Counted from the stretch's first letter, positions 22,801 to 30,050 are shown. The stretch: DNA of 30,050 bases from Candidatus Iainarchaeum sp. (GCA_021158055.1 JAGGVJ010000023.1:1-30050), one strand, 5' to 3'. Numbers and translations: made by a program. The notes: generated from the letters alone by a model not told the origin.

Positions 22801-22961
22801 AACCCTTCAAAGCACTGGTCCTGCTGTTGCTTGGTCGGAAGGTCAATGCAGTCTTTTATCTTTGAAACCCTGTCTTTTTCCCCGAACAACTCTCCAAGAC
22901 AGCCGGAAACCAACAAAACAAAAATTAGTGCTGATGCAAGCAAAACTTTTTGACCAAACAT
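19848..22961 (-). CDS. Secreted lipoprotein with gingipain-like C25 peptidase domain and Ig-like C-terminus
   Basis: This 1037-residue exported protein has a lipobox LVSGC placing the lipidated cysteine at C21. A short Cys module follows (C38/C50 as C-x11-C, C65/C79). The middle (about 490-870) resembles C25 cysteine peptidases (gingipains): LLVGKIPF (552-559), the catalytic-His motif YNGHGS with H805, and SCNLCDF with C835 about 30 residues later, the spacing of the His-Cys dyad. The end (about 925-1037) is an Ig-like strand domain of the ASPM/SPD-2/Hydin type (IIHFGKVQ ... FIVKNEGNSALFF ... MTLEPGERQMIGFYF). It probably acts at the cell surface as a protease or processing enzyme. A minus-strand TATA (near 22989) ~26 bases before the ATG implies a leaderless message. 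Activity is not proven. Confidence 0.82.
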   Translation of the reverse strand: MFGQKVLLASALIFVLLVSGCLGELFGEKDRVSKIKDCIDLPTKQQQDQCFEGLKAGGAITEDDCEKLVGEYSQYRQRCLELFQEKSTNTSNHIDGAGDGLRVAGNLNFTVDDSKTFPTSYKTEYFSLKSPKDITIEYGKLSSEGLLEIMGSCEKNFCDAAQILAQVQLRRHLLESLRQSPEVAQLDCSYCDYRNLLEKVLESEALPDQFLESMRGVWSKLRSELENGFKARLKYASFDDFAEPFSASNVKLERIESGSFFSDFPGILYSDDDLSVKPLLDDVFYTNFNEVPFSESCGEYVFDLTMKYKDYLAGSSYISLQIKDKKELPEYCEVNLENLGNALNPLNTFVVTDTNETKQILEKVAVGFIPLTHVIKRDKLPSEKNFDDFDDVIRSFNDLRWSLINDSRITPRTIITVDAGSKINNIVVEKEFSDTFWIKIDATGREQAARLFEFVLKRGSEEPMLFSELSGLFVERFVPPFVEPACNSESCKVLVFVEEKIFGSLQPYLDTYSEDVKNELGFDVEIYHGEWESPERIKEVILENKDSVTGVLLVGKIPFVLFFKPSRMVSDVCYALKGTSGDFYYADIEESCKPLSQEIIEEIKSYYEEEYEGYDYLSKPFQRIEDEYVVLDEYQLPSGSVYYNLDTCTARIQENVVAIDPDSGEVTGNTSLMNLKWKNPKVWVGRLTAPTAWAQGTSEQEASEEERVDLLKRYFERNHLYRTGKLAFLNNGLVYDPLLEFREKPVDFIKEKYITGLNSMVSQNLFKPEEIELIRVSEEDDPLQKDAEYLEKLSKPYEIVVYNGHGSPDQHEENIFTGNIKQTEPKPGFYWLKSCNLCDFTSRNYIGGAYLFSGNGLVVYGCTDTCIFESEFLDNLFPLAAGVTFGDYFKESWGITRTLLGDPTLKLRYDVQEGKPKLSVDRNIIHFGKVQDKKSLLGKNSEEFIVKNEGNSALFFRATSDSVEFPPCEGCEGRKPDESYMTLEPGERQMIGFYFFRQFESLESYQAGEVYEKEIAIISNDPLNRISYVKVEAEFVE

Positions 22962-23016
22962 ATAATCAATGTATAACTAACCAAGTTTATAATTATTGCA
23001 CTTTTACATCGTTTTT

Positions 23017-25668
23017 TCAATCTGCAAACTCTTTCTTAGGAACAAACCACACAACCGCTTTTGTCAATGCGATGGTCAAAACCCAACCCACTGCAAGCGT
23101 GACAGCAATTGCGGTCCACATTTCAAGTGTCAAAGGCACAACACTGAAAAACTCGCCCAAAGGAGTGTACAAAAGCACAACGTGCAAACCCAGGGCAACA
23201 ATCAAAGCCAGATTCAGCCACTTGTTTGAAAAAAACGGCGTTTTTTCCTGGTGCCTGATTGCGGCAATCAACAACAGCTCATAGAAAACAAGCGCCGTGA
23301 AAACAATTGTCTTTGCCGCTTCAAGGCCGAACAAATTGACTGAAACAAAAAACAATGCAATGAGCAAAAGCCCAATCTTAAACCCAATAATTGCAACCAG
23401 CCACACCAACTGCTTGTTGATTATGTTCTCGCCTGAATCCCTGGGCTTGACTTTCATCACATCCTTTTTCGGCGGGTCGGCGCCCAAAGCAATAGCCGGC
23501 AGGCCGTCAGTTAAAAGGTTTACCCACAGGATCTGAACCGCGCCCAAGGGAAAAAACCCCAGAAAAGACGTGAAAAGCACGAGAATCACTTCTGAAAAAT
23601 TGCAGGTTAAAAGCAGATTTACAAACTTCCTGATATTTGCAAAAATCGTTCTTCCCTCCTTGATCGAAGCAACAACGTCTGAAAAATCGTCGTCAAGTAT
23701 AATCATGTCAGCAGAACACTTTGCAACATCTGTTCCGCGAATACCCATTGCAACCCCGACTTCCGCCATCTTCAAAGCAGGAACATCGTTTACGCCGTCA
23801 CCGGTCATCACAACGCGATGGCCGCTCGCCTGAAGCAACTTCAAAATCCTGACTTTGTGAGACGGGGAAAGCCTTGCAAAAACATTGACTTTGGGAAGCA
23901 GATCCGAAAACTCGCTGTCAGACAACAGGTCAATTTCGTTTCCGTCAAGAGCGACTGTTCCGATACCCACCCTTTCCGCAACCACTTTAGCAGTGAGCTT
24001 GTTGTCCCCGGTCAGCATTATGACCCTGATTCCCGCAGAATGCGCGAGCTTGACTGCCCCGGGCACATCTTGTCTCGGCGGGTCCATCATGGCCTGGAGC
24101 CCCAAAAACACAAGGCCGTTTTCCGCAGCAGAATCATTTGAAATACCCGCAACTTTCCTTGAGGCAAAAGCAAGGACCCTAAGCGACTGCAAAGCAAACT
24201 CATCGCTTTTCCCTAAAATTTCCTTTCGCCTGCTTTCAGAAAGCAAAACCTCTCGTCCGTCAACCAATACTTTGTTGCACCGGCTCAAGATAACTTCCGG
24301 AGCGCCCTTAACAAAAGAAATCTTAAAGTCCCTGAAACCACAAATCACACTCATACGCTTTCTCTCCGAAGAAAACGAAAACTCCTTCAACCTCTGCTTT
24401 TGAGCCCTAAGTTCCCTGACATCAATTCCCGCTTTTGCTGCAACATCCAAAAGGCTGGTCTCTGTGGGGTCACCGATCAGACCTTCTTTCCCGTCAAAAG
24501 AAATGCCGTCGTAAGCATTGTTGCATAAGACACCGCACTCCAAAAGCCCGATCATCTCCCTTAAACCGACAGCATTACCGTCTGAAAGAAAATGCCTGTC
24601 AACGACATCAATTGTTTTTCCGTTAAAAAAAAGTTTCTGGATAACCATCTTATTCTCTGTTATCGTGCCTGTTTTGTCAGTGCAGATCACATCAACAGAA
24701 CCCAGTGTCTCAACAACGGGAAGGCGCCGGACAACCGCGTTTTTCCTGACCATCCTTTGCGTGCCGACTGCAAGCGCAAACGTCACGACCGCAGGAAGCC
24801 CCTCCGGAATGGCTGCCACCGCCAGGCTGATTGAAACCATAAAAACATTCAGGAGATAACCCGCCTCCAGAAATTTTTCGCTGTAAAAAACAAACTGGAC
24901 CAGAACAATAAGCACGACCAAACCCGCTAATCCAAAGCCGATCTTTTTGCCGAGAGTGTTTATTTCAACCTGAAAAGACGCGGGTTTTTGTTCTGTCCTG
25001 TTAACTTCCTCTGCAATGGAACCCACTTCAGTTTTCATGCCCGTCGCGACAACAACAGCCATTCCGGAACCGCGAAGCACATTTGTGCCCATGAACACCA
25101 TGTTGGCCCGCTCGGCAAGGCAAGCGTCTTCAAAAATAACCCTTTCATGCTTGTTTGAGCCCATGCTTTCCCCGGTAAGAGCCGACTCGTCAACCTTTAA
25201 ATCAACTGCCTCAATTATCCGTGCGTCTGCAGGAATAGCTTCCCCTTCCCCGAAAACAATTATGTCTCCCGGAACCAGCTTGCCTGCATCAACAACCATT
25301 TCCCTGTCGTCCCGGATAACAACAGCACGCTTCACAATCATTTTTTTAAGCGCTTCAATGCTTTTTTCCGCACGGTAATCCTGCACAAAACCAAAAACAC
25401 CGTTTATGAAAACAATTGCCGCAATCAGGCACGTGTCAATCATGTGCCCCGCAATAAAAGACACGACTGCCGCCGCAATCAAAATAAGTACCAAAAAATT
25501 CCTGAACTGGGAAAGAAAGATCTTAACCGCACTTGGACCTTGTTTTTCTTCAAGCACGTTCAACCCGTATTTTTTCAGCCTTGAAGCTGATTCAAACAAC
25601 GAAAGCCCCTGTTTTGAAGTTTCAAGTTCTTTAAATATCCTGTCAACAGACTTTATGTGCCATTTCAT
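23017..25668 (-). CDS. P2-type Ca2+-transporting ATPase
   Basis: This 883-residue membrane pump carries all P-type landmarks: TGES (165-168, A domain), PEGLP (288-292, M4), [10 protein letters not shown] with phosphorylated D331, KGAPE (454-458), MLTGDN near 551 and TGDGVND (622-628). Ion-site residues match SERCA-type pumps: N690 and E693 in M5 (CNFSEVI), N717, T720 and D721 in M6 ([13 protein letters not shown]), and a glutamate in VFYELLL in M8. The N-terminal [21 protein letters not shown] is the cation-ATPase N domain. It most likely exports Ca2+; Mn2+ or Na+ pumps of the same type remain possible. A TATA (TCTTTTATAGT, minus strand at 25698-25708) with AACAATTGTT just behind it precedes the start. 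Length is normal. Confidence 0.93.
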   Translation of the reverse strand: MKWHIKSVDRIFKELETSKQGLSLFESASRLKKYGLNVLEEKQGPSAVKIFLSQFRNFLVLILIAAAVVSFIAGHMIDTCLIAAIVFINGVFGFVQDYRAEKSIEALKKMIVKRAVVIRDDREMVVDAGKLVPGDIIVFGEGEAIPADARIIEAVDLKVDESALTGESMGSNKHERVIFEDACLAERANMVFMGTNVLRGSGMAVVVATGMKTEVGSIAEEVNRTEQKPASFQVEINTLGKKIGFGLAGLVVLIVLVQFVFYSEKFLEAGYLLNVFMVSISLAVAAIPEGLPAVVTFALAVGTQRMVRKNAVVRRLPVVETLGSVDVICTDKTGTITENKMVIQKLFFNGKTIDVVDRHFLSDGNAVGLREMIGLLECGVLCNNAYDGISFDGKEGLIGDPTETSLLDVAAKAGIDVRELRAQKQRLKEFSFSSERKRMSVICGFRDFKISFVKGAPEVILSRCNKVLVDGREVLLSESRRKEILGKSDEFALQSLRVLAFASRKVAGISNDSAAENGLVFLGLQAMMDPPRQDVPGAVKLAHSAGIRVIMLTGDNKLTAKVVAERVGIGTVALDGNEIDLLSDSEFSDLLPKVNVFARLSPSHKVRILKLLQASGHRVVMTGDGVNDVPALKMAEVGVAMGIRGTDVAKCSADMIILDDDFSDVVASIKEGRTIFANIRKFVNLLLTCNFSEVILVLFTSFLGFFPLGAVQILWVNLLTDGLPAIALGADPPKKDVMKVKPRDSGENIINKQLVWLVAIIGFKIGLLLIALFFVSVNLFGLEAAKTIVFTALVFYELLLIAAIRHQEKTPFFSNKWLNLALIVALGLHVVLLYTPLGEFFSVVPLTLEMWTAIAVTLAVGWVLTIALTKAVVWFVPKKEFAD

Positions 25669-25870
25669 TTCATATCAGAAAAAAAAAAGGAAAAACAACT
25701 ATAAAAGAACAATTGTTTAAACACGCTGACTGCCAAAAAATAAAAACAAGTCAAATCAAATAATATTGTGCGCGTCAAATACCGTGTCTGCAGGCAAAAG
25801 CTGCTTCAAACCGCAAAACAACCCGCAGTTTTAACAAAAAACCCGTGACCTGCAACAACCATTCCAGACA

Positions 25871-26713
25871 GTGAACAAAATGCACTCAAACAACCCCTCT
25901 CTTCCGGAAGCGAAGCAAACTATTGAAAACGCAATACACTCCGGCAGAATGACTTTAATTGTCGGAGAATGCTCAATAAAATACATGGGGCGCGCCGGCT
26001 CAAAACTCTCAAACGGCGAAAGGCTCATAATCATAAAACAAGACGGCAGTTTTTTAGTGCACCAGAACCAAAAAATGAACCCTGTAAACTACCAGCCACC
26101 CGGGTGCATCTTTCAGCTTTCGATTGAAAACGAAATGACAAAATCCAAAGAAACAACAGGGCCTGAAGAAACAACAGGGTCCGAAAACAATCAAAACTGC
26201 GAAACAGAACTCAAGCTTTCAAGCATAAGAAGAAAGCCAAAAGAAAAAATCGAAGTCATCTTCAAGACCATTTCATTTGTTTCAACGCACAAAATGCACG
26301 ACAACCAATCAATCAGGCTTTTCGGATCGGAAAACCAGCTCTCAGAACTTTTGCTTTCAGACCTTCATCTAATCGAAAAAGGCCTGGTTCCGGTGAAAAA
26401 AGAACAGGTGATGAAAAAAGGAACAGTTGACATCATGGCAAAAGACTCGCACGGCAGGCTTGTTGTAATAGAGCTTAAAAGGCGAAAAGCAGAACTCAAT
26501 GCGGTCTCCCAGCTTTCAAGATACGTTGAAGAAACAAAAAAACTCAAAAACACGCAAGTGCGCGGGATACTCGTGGCGCCGGAAATAACTCCGGGCGCCC
26601 AAAAATACCTTGAAAGAGAAAACCTTGAATTCTTCAAACTGGACTTTTCAATAGGAAACCCGAGCGCGAAAATAAACGGGCTTGAAAGCAAGCAAAAAAC
26701 GCTTTTCGAGTGA
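25871..26713 (+). CDS. nucS: Endonuclease NucS with PCNA-binding tail
   Basis: NucS cleaves branched or mismatched DNA and works with the sliding clamp. The 280-residue protein has an N-terminal beta domain (to about 85), a linker, and a RecB-like nuclease domain with GTVDIMAKD (D187), VVIELKRRKA (E201, K203) and the QLSRYVE motif (Q214). The end, QKTLFE (275-280), is a PIP box for PCNA. The linker (about 88-112) contains a repeated KETTG-PEETTG stretch encoded by a ~15-base direct repeat, so it looks recently expanded. GTG 25871 and ATG 25880 are both possible starts; neither has a strong SD. Shared PIP-box logic with RNase HII in this window fits a replication-coupled repair role. Confidence 0.93.
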   Translation: MNKMHSNNPSLPEAKQTIENAIHSGRMTLIVGECSIKYMGRAGSKLSNGERLIIIKQDGSFLVHQNQKMNPVNYQPPGCIFQLSIENEMTKSKETTGPEETTGSENNQNCETELKLSSIRRKPKEKIEVIFKTISFVSTHKMHDNQSIRLFGSENQLSELLLSDLHLIEKGLVPVKKEQVMKKGTVDIMAKDSHGRLVVIELKRRKAELNAVSQLSRYVEETKKLKNTQVRGILVAPEITPGAQKYLERENLEFFKLDFSIGNPSAKINGLESKQKTLFE

Positions 26714-26739
26714 CGTTTTTGCTGCCTCCTTTTTGCCCC

Positions 26740-26752
26740 CGGATTTTATCCG
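26740..26752. terminator. Small hairpin between convergent nucS and lipoprotein genes
   Basis: CGGAT-TTT-ATCCG forms a five-pair stem with a three-base loop in the 64-base gap. T-runs at 26716-26720 and 26729-26735 (after nucS) are more typical of archaeal termination than the hairpin. Confidence 0.35.
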
Positions 26753-26777
26753 ATCTCAAGGCATTGGCTCTTCCTGA

Positions 26778-27488
26778 TTACTCTTCAGGAAACAGATCTT
26801 CCACAGCAGAAACACACACTGACTTCATGAAATCGTCAGCTATCTGTTCGCAGAGTTCCGCGTTTTCCTCGCTGACTGCCTGGTCTATAATGCATGCGTC
26901 GCGGGCAACGGAATCAGAAATCATGTTGCAGTCAGGGTTTTCGCTTGCCAGAACACGGCAGTTTTCCTGCATCATATAATCAAATATACCATCGCAAAAA
27001 GACGGATTTTTGTCCTGAAGCGCAAGGTCATACAAACAATTGTTTTTCAGCGACTGGTCAGTCATCAAATTGCATTCCTGCAACTTCAAAACATAAACAT
27101 CTTCTTCTGCCAGCCCTTCACTTCCTTCTTCAAGAACAAACTCCTCTTCTTCACCAGACAACATCTCTTCTTCAGGCAAGAGCATTTCTGTGTCCGGAAG
27201 CCCAGGCGGGTTTGCCGCTATTTCAAGGGCGCTTGGGGCAGGTTCTTCAACATGCTCATGCGGAAGTCCAACACTGGGAACTGCGGGTTCAGATGAATCC
27301 TGCTCACTGCCTGAAGAAGACTGCGATGCCTGCGCTTGCTCTCCCTGAACTTCCGGAACTGAATCTGATTCCGGAGAAATTATTTCGCTTTCTGAAAAAG
27401 GACCTTTCAAATTGCTGTCCGGAGAAACGCAACCCGCAAACAGGACAACTGCCAATACCGATACCGCAAAGATTTTGCCTGAAAACAT
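26778..27488 (-). CDS. Cys-repeat lipoprotein, function unknown
   Basis: This 236-residue exported lipoprotein starts at ATG 27486-27488, preceded by GGTGG (27493-27497), rather than further upstream. The signal peptide ends in LFAGC (lipidated C20). A long acidic and Ser/Pro/Glu-rich linker (about 21-130) follows, then a C-terminal domain of four C-x11-C units: C139/C151, C165/C177, C187/C199 and C213/C225. The pattern suggests disulfide-paired helical hairpins outside the cell. The same kind of C-x11-C unit follows the lipobox in the C25-like protein. Its neighbour upstream on the same strand is the thioredoxin-CcdA fusion, a plausible supplier of thiol-disulfide exchange. No enzyme motif is visible. 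Confidence 0.75.
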   Translation of the reverse strand: MFSGKIFAVSVLAVVLFAGCVSPDSNLKGPFSESEIISPESDSVPEVQGEQAQASQSSSGSEQDSSEPAVPSVGLPHEHVEEPAPSALEIAANPPGLPDTEMLLPEEEMLSGEEEEFVLEEGSEGLAEEDVYVLKLQECNLMTDQSLKNNCLYDLALQDKNPSFCDGIFDYMMQENCRVLASENPDCNMISDSVARDACIIDQAVSEENAELCEQIADDFMKSVCVSAVEDLFPEE

Positions 27489-27649
27489 TAAACCACCTGT
27501 CAAAATTATAATCCGCCAATGCTATACTATACAAATCATTATTATGTTAAACTATAATGTCAAAAAACCTTAATATCAAAAGATGTTTAAATACCCTCCC
27601 ACACTTGCAAGCCTTCTTGCAACGCTTAAAAAACAGTCCTATAAGCTTA

Positions 27650-28759
27650 TTAAAGCATTCCAAGCTGCATTGCAATCAACATCCCTACACCAAGGCACAG
27701 GAGGATTATCCCCGCGATGAAATGCAGTACCCCCAGCTTTTCTTTCCTTAACGCTTCTGCTTTTTCAGTGGTTGTAAAGCCGAAGTAAACTGCCAGCGTA
27801 ATTAAAATCATGGGCATGACAAAAATTAAATTGTACAGCAACAGCAAAACCAAAGCATAATCCCTTGTTGCAACTTTTGAAAGCAAGCCGAGTATCACTA
27901 TGTAAGGCCCTGACGTGCATGGAAGCAAAAACAAACTTACCAAAAACCCGATTGCAAACGCCCCGGGAACCGACGTGACCCCCTTGATCAGCGACTTAAG
28001 CTTTGGCCTCCAGCCCATCGGGACTTCCATTACAAACCATTTGCCGTACCACAAATAATCCTTTAGATTAAACAACCCGATAACTATTGCCAAAAACGCT
28101 ACAATCGCGTAAAAAAAATTGGTCATCCCGGTTGCCTGAATGGCAGAATACAAGCCAACGCCCATCAAAAAATATGAAATGAAAATCGACAGGGTAAAAG
28201 CAAAACCGGTCATCAGTGCCTTCTTTTTCTTTTTTGAAGCCAGAACTGTCGTGAGCAGTACAATAAGCACCGCAAAAGCGCACGGGTTAATGGCGTCGAC
28301 AACAGCTGCGAATATCACTGCGGGAACTGTAATCGTCTGCCTGAACTGTTCCTTTTGAGAATTTTCTTCTTCCGCCCCGGGATTTTCGCCGGAAAACTCC
28401 AGACAATTCACTACTTCCTGTTCAATTTCCCCTGCAATTGAATCACTAAAACCGACAATCATTTTACTGCCAATAAAAATAGTGGGGACGCCTTCAATTT
28501 CCCTGTTGAAGTTGTTTGACATCTCAATAAACAGATCCCTTCCCTCTTTATCAAAATAAGTCTCGTACCTGTGGATATTTAACTGCGGGTATTTGTCCTC
28601 AAGAATTTCAAGAAAACTCAATGCTTTAGCGCAATGAGGGCAACCCTGGCCATAGAAAAAATACAGGTCAACTCCGGGATCATTATCCTGAGCCAAAGCC
28701 ACTGAAGGCAACAAGGCAAAACTCAAGGACAAAATAATCAACACAGCGCTAAATCTCAT
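27650..28759 (-). CDS. Thioredoxin-like domain fused to CcdA/DsbD-type electron-transfer membrane protein
   Basis: This 369-residue membrane protein has a signal peptide (1-22, ending ALA-Q). A thioredoxin/glutaredoxin-fold domain with C40-P-H-C43 and a cis-Pro loop GVPT (90-93) comes next. A charged linker leads to a CcdA/DsbD-beta-like membrane domain with ~6 spans and the key cysteines C160 (INPCAF) and C281 (LLPCTSGP). DsbD-type proteins pass electrons from cytoplasmic thioredoxin through the membrane to outer thiols; here the acceptor thioredoxin is fused at the N-terminus. The ATG at 28757-28759 has GAGGTGG (28765-28771) five bases upstream, which favours it over the ATG three codons earlier. 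It likely maintains exported Cys proteins such as the neighbouring lipoprotein (inference). Confidence 0.88.
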   Translation of the reverse strand: MRFSAVLIILSLSFALLPSVALAQDNDPGVDLYFFYGQGCPHCAKALSFLEILEDKYPQLNIHRYETYFDKEGRDLFIEMSNNFNREIEGVPTIFIGSKMIVGFSDSIAGEIEQEVVNCLEFSGENPGAEEENSQKEQFRQTITVPAVIFAAVVDAINPCAFAVLIVLLTTVLASKKKKKALMTGFAFTLSIFISYFLMGVGLYSAIQATGMTNFFYAIVAFLAIVIGLFNLKDYLWYGKWFVMEVPMGWRPKLKSLIKGVTSVPGAFAIGFLVSLFLLPCTSGPYIVILGLLSKVATRDYALVLLLLYNLIFVMPMILITLAVYFGFTTTEKAEALRKEKLGVLHFIAGIILLCLGVGMLIAMQLGML

Positions 28760-29080
28760 GCTCTCCACCTCTTTTTTGAAAAGTAACCAATGTTATCTAT
28801 CAAGTGACCAATATTTTATTAGGTGCGTATTGTTAGATAACCATTTTACTAGATAACTATTAATATTAGACAATTAAATAAGTTATCATTAGATAGCTCG
28901 TCAATTATTCATAAAACGACTTGTATTACTCATAAATTCTTTGATAATCTTAAATCCGCCTTTTTTTAACTTACAGTTTTTGTTTAAATATCTTGTTTAA
29001 AAAACTAATCTCTTATTCAGAAGATTAATAAAAAAAAAGAAAAGCAAGAATAAAAAGCATTCAACTGAAAGTTGCCGCGT
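28760..29080. promoter_or_regulatory. 321-base gap: repeat-rich upstream region of the Trx-CcdA gene
   Basis: The gene-near part holds AAGTAACCAATGTT (28781-28794) and AAGTGACCAATATT (28802-28815) as a direct repeat, a minus-strand TATA-like AATAAAATATT near 28810, and several copies of TTAGATAAC or its inverse (28792-28799, 28833-28841, 28849-28857, 28882-28897). These look like binding sites. The rest (28898-29080) is very AT-rich. A weak stem TAATCT ... AGATTA near 29012-29032, and an A-run at 29031-29046 that reads as a T-run behind the minus-strand zinc-ribbon gene, suggest its terminator. No gene is seen there. Confidence 0.55.
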
Positions 29081-29296
29081 TTATATTCTTGCCATTATTG
29101 TTCCACATTTAGGGCATGGGAGCTTGTTGCAGGGCTGCGCCCTGGTATGCTCTTGTTCATACCCGCATTTAGGGCACTTGCAGGTTCCTCCAAGACCTGC
29201 TGCCAGCGGACCACCCATTCTTCCGCCAGTTACTCCAAATCCTCTGCCAGCTCCTCTTCCCTGACCAACCGGTCCGGTTCCGTCTCTTCCAGGCAT
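29081..29296 (-). CDS. Small Gly-rich zinc-ribbon protein (DUF5320-like)
   Basis: This is a 71-residue protein. Its start MPGRDGTGPVGQGRGAGRGFG matches the Met/Gly-rich N-terminal signature of DUF5320-type proteins, often found beside redox or iron-sulfur genes in anaerobes. The C-terminal half is a zinc ribbon or rubredoxin-like knuckle pair: C41-x2-C44 and C61-x2-C64, with extra C39 and C56. The ATG at 29294-29296 is set by a perfect GGAGGTGA (29304-29311) seven bases upstream. A longer frame to 29341 would include the promoter. The promoter carries a 22-bp palindrome (29333-29354), so tight regulation is likely. Metal binding is inferred from the cysteines; function is unknown. Confidence 0.75.
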   Translation of the reverse strand: MPGRDGTGPVGQGRGAGRGFGVTGGRMGGPLAAGLGGTCKCPKCGYEQEHTRAQPCNKLPCPKCGTIMARI

Positions 29297-29332
29297 TTCA
29301 CATTCACCTCCATGAATTTTTATTGCCTTTCT

Positions 29333-29365
29333 ATTATGCATTATAATGCATAATGTTATATATAA
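29333..29365 (-). promoter_or_regulatory. 22-bp perfect palindrome between TATA and start site of the zinc-ribbon gene
   Basis: The 22-bp inverted repeat (half-site ATTATGCATTA) at 29333-29354 is perfect. Read on the minus strand, the TATA box GTTTATATATAAC (29354-29366) abuts it, and transcription would start near 29334. The palindrome therefore fills the space from TATA to +1, a typical repressor site in archaea. The binding protein is not identified. Confidence 0.7.
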
Positions 29366-29403
29366 ACATTTCTGAAAACAAACATTCTTGAAATATTGAA
29401 AAA

Positions 29404-29571
29404 AATATCGGCGAAATATTGAAGAAATGAAAACCTAACACCCCCAGAGATATCAAAGATTTATAAAGAACCAATAAATATGAACTAAAACTAGAATATT
29501 TCAGTAAATTGTTTAGGGAAAATTTTACAGGTAATAAAAAACAAAAAAAATCAAAAAAAGGAGTGGGAAAA
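29404..29571 (+). promoter_or_regulatory. Upstream region of the secreted-protein gene
   Basis: GATTTATAAAG (29458-29468) is a TATA box for the plus strand, giving a leader of ~80 bases. GGAGTGG (29560-29566) is the SD, five bases before ATG 29572. Upstream, GAAATATTGAA occurs twice (29390-29400, 29413-29423), 23 bases apart. Confidence 0.55.
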
Positions 29572-30050
29572 ATGAAAAAAATAATGGGTTTTTTAAGTCT
29601 TGTGCTTGTTCTTGCCGTCGCAAACGCAAGCGTGCTTGACACAAGCGACATGCTTTTGATGGCATATTATCAGGACAGATGTCTTGACGGCGGAATCGAG
29701 GACTTGAGCAAAGTAGCGGAAGAATATGACATCATAACCGAAAGTACTCCGCAGTACCTTGAAGGGCAAATAAAAATCATTCAAAATACCAGCAGTCAGG
29801 AGTACACAATGGTAAATGTGAGAACCAGAACTGACGGGTGGGTTGTCGCATGGCTTCCGAGTTCAACCGAACACATTCTCGGAGACATCCCGAAATGGGA
29901 CACAATAACAAACAGCGCCGTGTCCACAACAACAGTTGAAAACGCAATTGATAGGATAATTACGAGAGCAGGGCACAAAAGCTGCACAGTTGAGGCATCA
30001 CCTTACACTTACTCAAAAAGTGATGTTGCTTACTACTCAGGGTTTTACCC
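29572..30050 (+). CDS. Secreted protein, N-terminal part (cut by window end)
   Basis: The frame from ATG 29572 stays open to the window edge: 159 codons, no stop. The first ~19 residues (MKKIMGFLSLVLVLAVANA) form a clear signal peptide without a lipobox cysteine. The mature part begins SVLDTSDMLLMAYYQDRCLDGG and is followed by an acidic helix, then beta-rich Thr/Ser segments (EYTMVNVRTRTDGWVVAWLP; TNSAVSTTTVENAID). Two Cys are visible so far (C38 in DRCLD, and one in KSCTVEA). I do not recognise a family; a surface or extracellular protein is likely. The SD GGAGTGG and the TATA upstream support expression. The C-terminus and any domain call lie outside the window. Confidence 0.75.
   Translation, partial: MKKIMGFLSLVLVLAVANASVLDTSDMLLMAYYQDRCLDGGIEDLSKVAEEYDIITESTPQYLEGQIKIIQNTSSQEYTMVNVRTRTDGWVVAWLPSSTEHILGDIPKWDTITNSAVSTTTVENAIDRIITRAGHKSCTVEASPYTYSKSDVAYYSGFY

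Noticed and set aside
28898-29080. Small RNA or tRNA gene in the AT-rich gap
   Set aside because: No cloverleaf, C/D or H/ACA box pattern could be recognised; a T-run terminator explains the A-tract.
1-30050. Insertion sequences, integrases or tRNA genes
   Set aside because: No transposase or recombinase motifs, terminal inverted repeats with target duplications, or tRNA signatures were seen.

Overview
The window looks like part of an archaeal chromosome. It carries archaeal information-processing genes: a TFB-type transcription factor beside gar1, ribosomal protein L35Ae, tRNA dimethyltransferase Trm1, and RNase HII and NucS with C-terminal PCNA-binding tails. Starts are preceded either by GGTG/GGAGGTGA Shine-Dalgarno (SD) sites or by TATA boxes about 25 bases upstream (leaderless transcripts). 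Base composition is moderate to low in G+C, with purine-rich coding strands, and genes are tightly packed. The Cys-repeat lipoproteins, DUF5320-like zinc ribbon and many small orphan proteins would suit a DPANN archaeon, but I cannot fix the lineage from sequence alone.

Layout. 1-126: a perfect 24-bp tandem array ending inside the stop codon of a KaiC-like ATPase gene (to 823). 970-6382: a chromosome-segregation block, scpA ... scpB. Between them lie two tandem paralogous genes with lipocalin/AttH-CrtC-like features, an opposite-strand endonuclease III and a small orphan. 6436-11961: an HD protein, a hairpin with direct repeats, a large membrane protein, RNase HII, a minimal MscS channel, L35Ae and Trm1. 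11964-12780: a visibly AT-rich insert with two divergent winged-helix genes and a perfect 20-bp palindrome at a core promoter. 12829-17114: an HD nucleotidase, a long KamA-like radical SAM protein, a flavin-reductase-fold protein and a full-size MscS channel. 17258-19818: the gar1-tfb operon, diverging from a TreT-like glycosyltransferase over one shared symmetric TATA box. 19848-30050: an envelope and ion-transport region with a gingipain-like (C25) lipoprotein, a P2-type Ca2+ ATPase, NucS, a Cys-repeat lipoprotein, a thioredoxin-CcdA fusion, a zinc-ribbon protein behind a 22-bp palindromic operator, and the start of a secreted protein cut by the window edge.

The genes fall into loose themes: genome maintenance (ScpAB, Nth, RNase HII, NucS), translation and RNA modification (L35Ae, Trm1, Gar1), osmotic and ion homeostasis (two MscS, Ca2+ ATPase, possibly trehalose by TreT) and extracytoplasmic thiol chemistry (Trx-CcdA next to Cys-rich exported lipoproteins). 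The least explained parts are the lipocalin-like pair inside the scpA-scpB interval, the KamA-like enzyme with a roughly 300-residue N-terminal region and an altered PLP motif, and the shared C-x11-C module of the exported lipoproteins.
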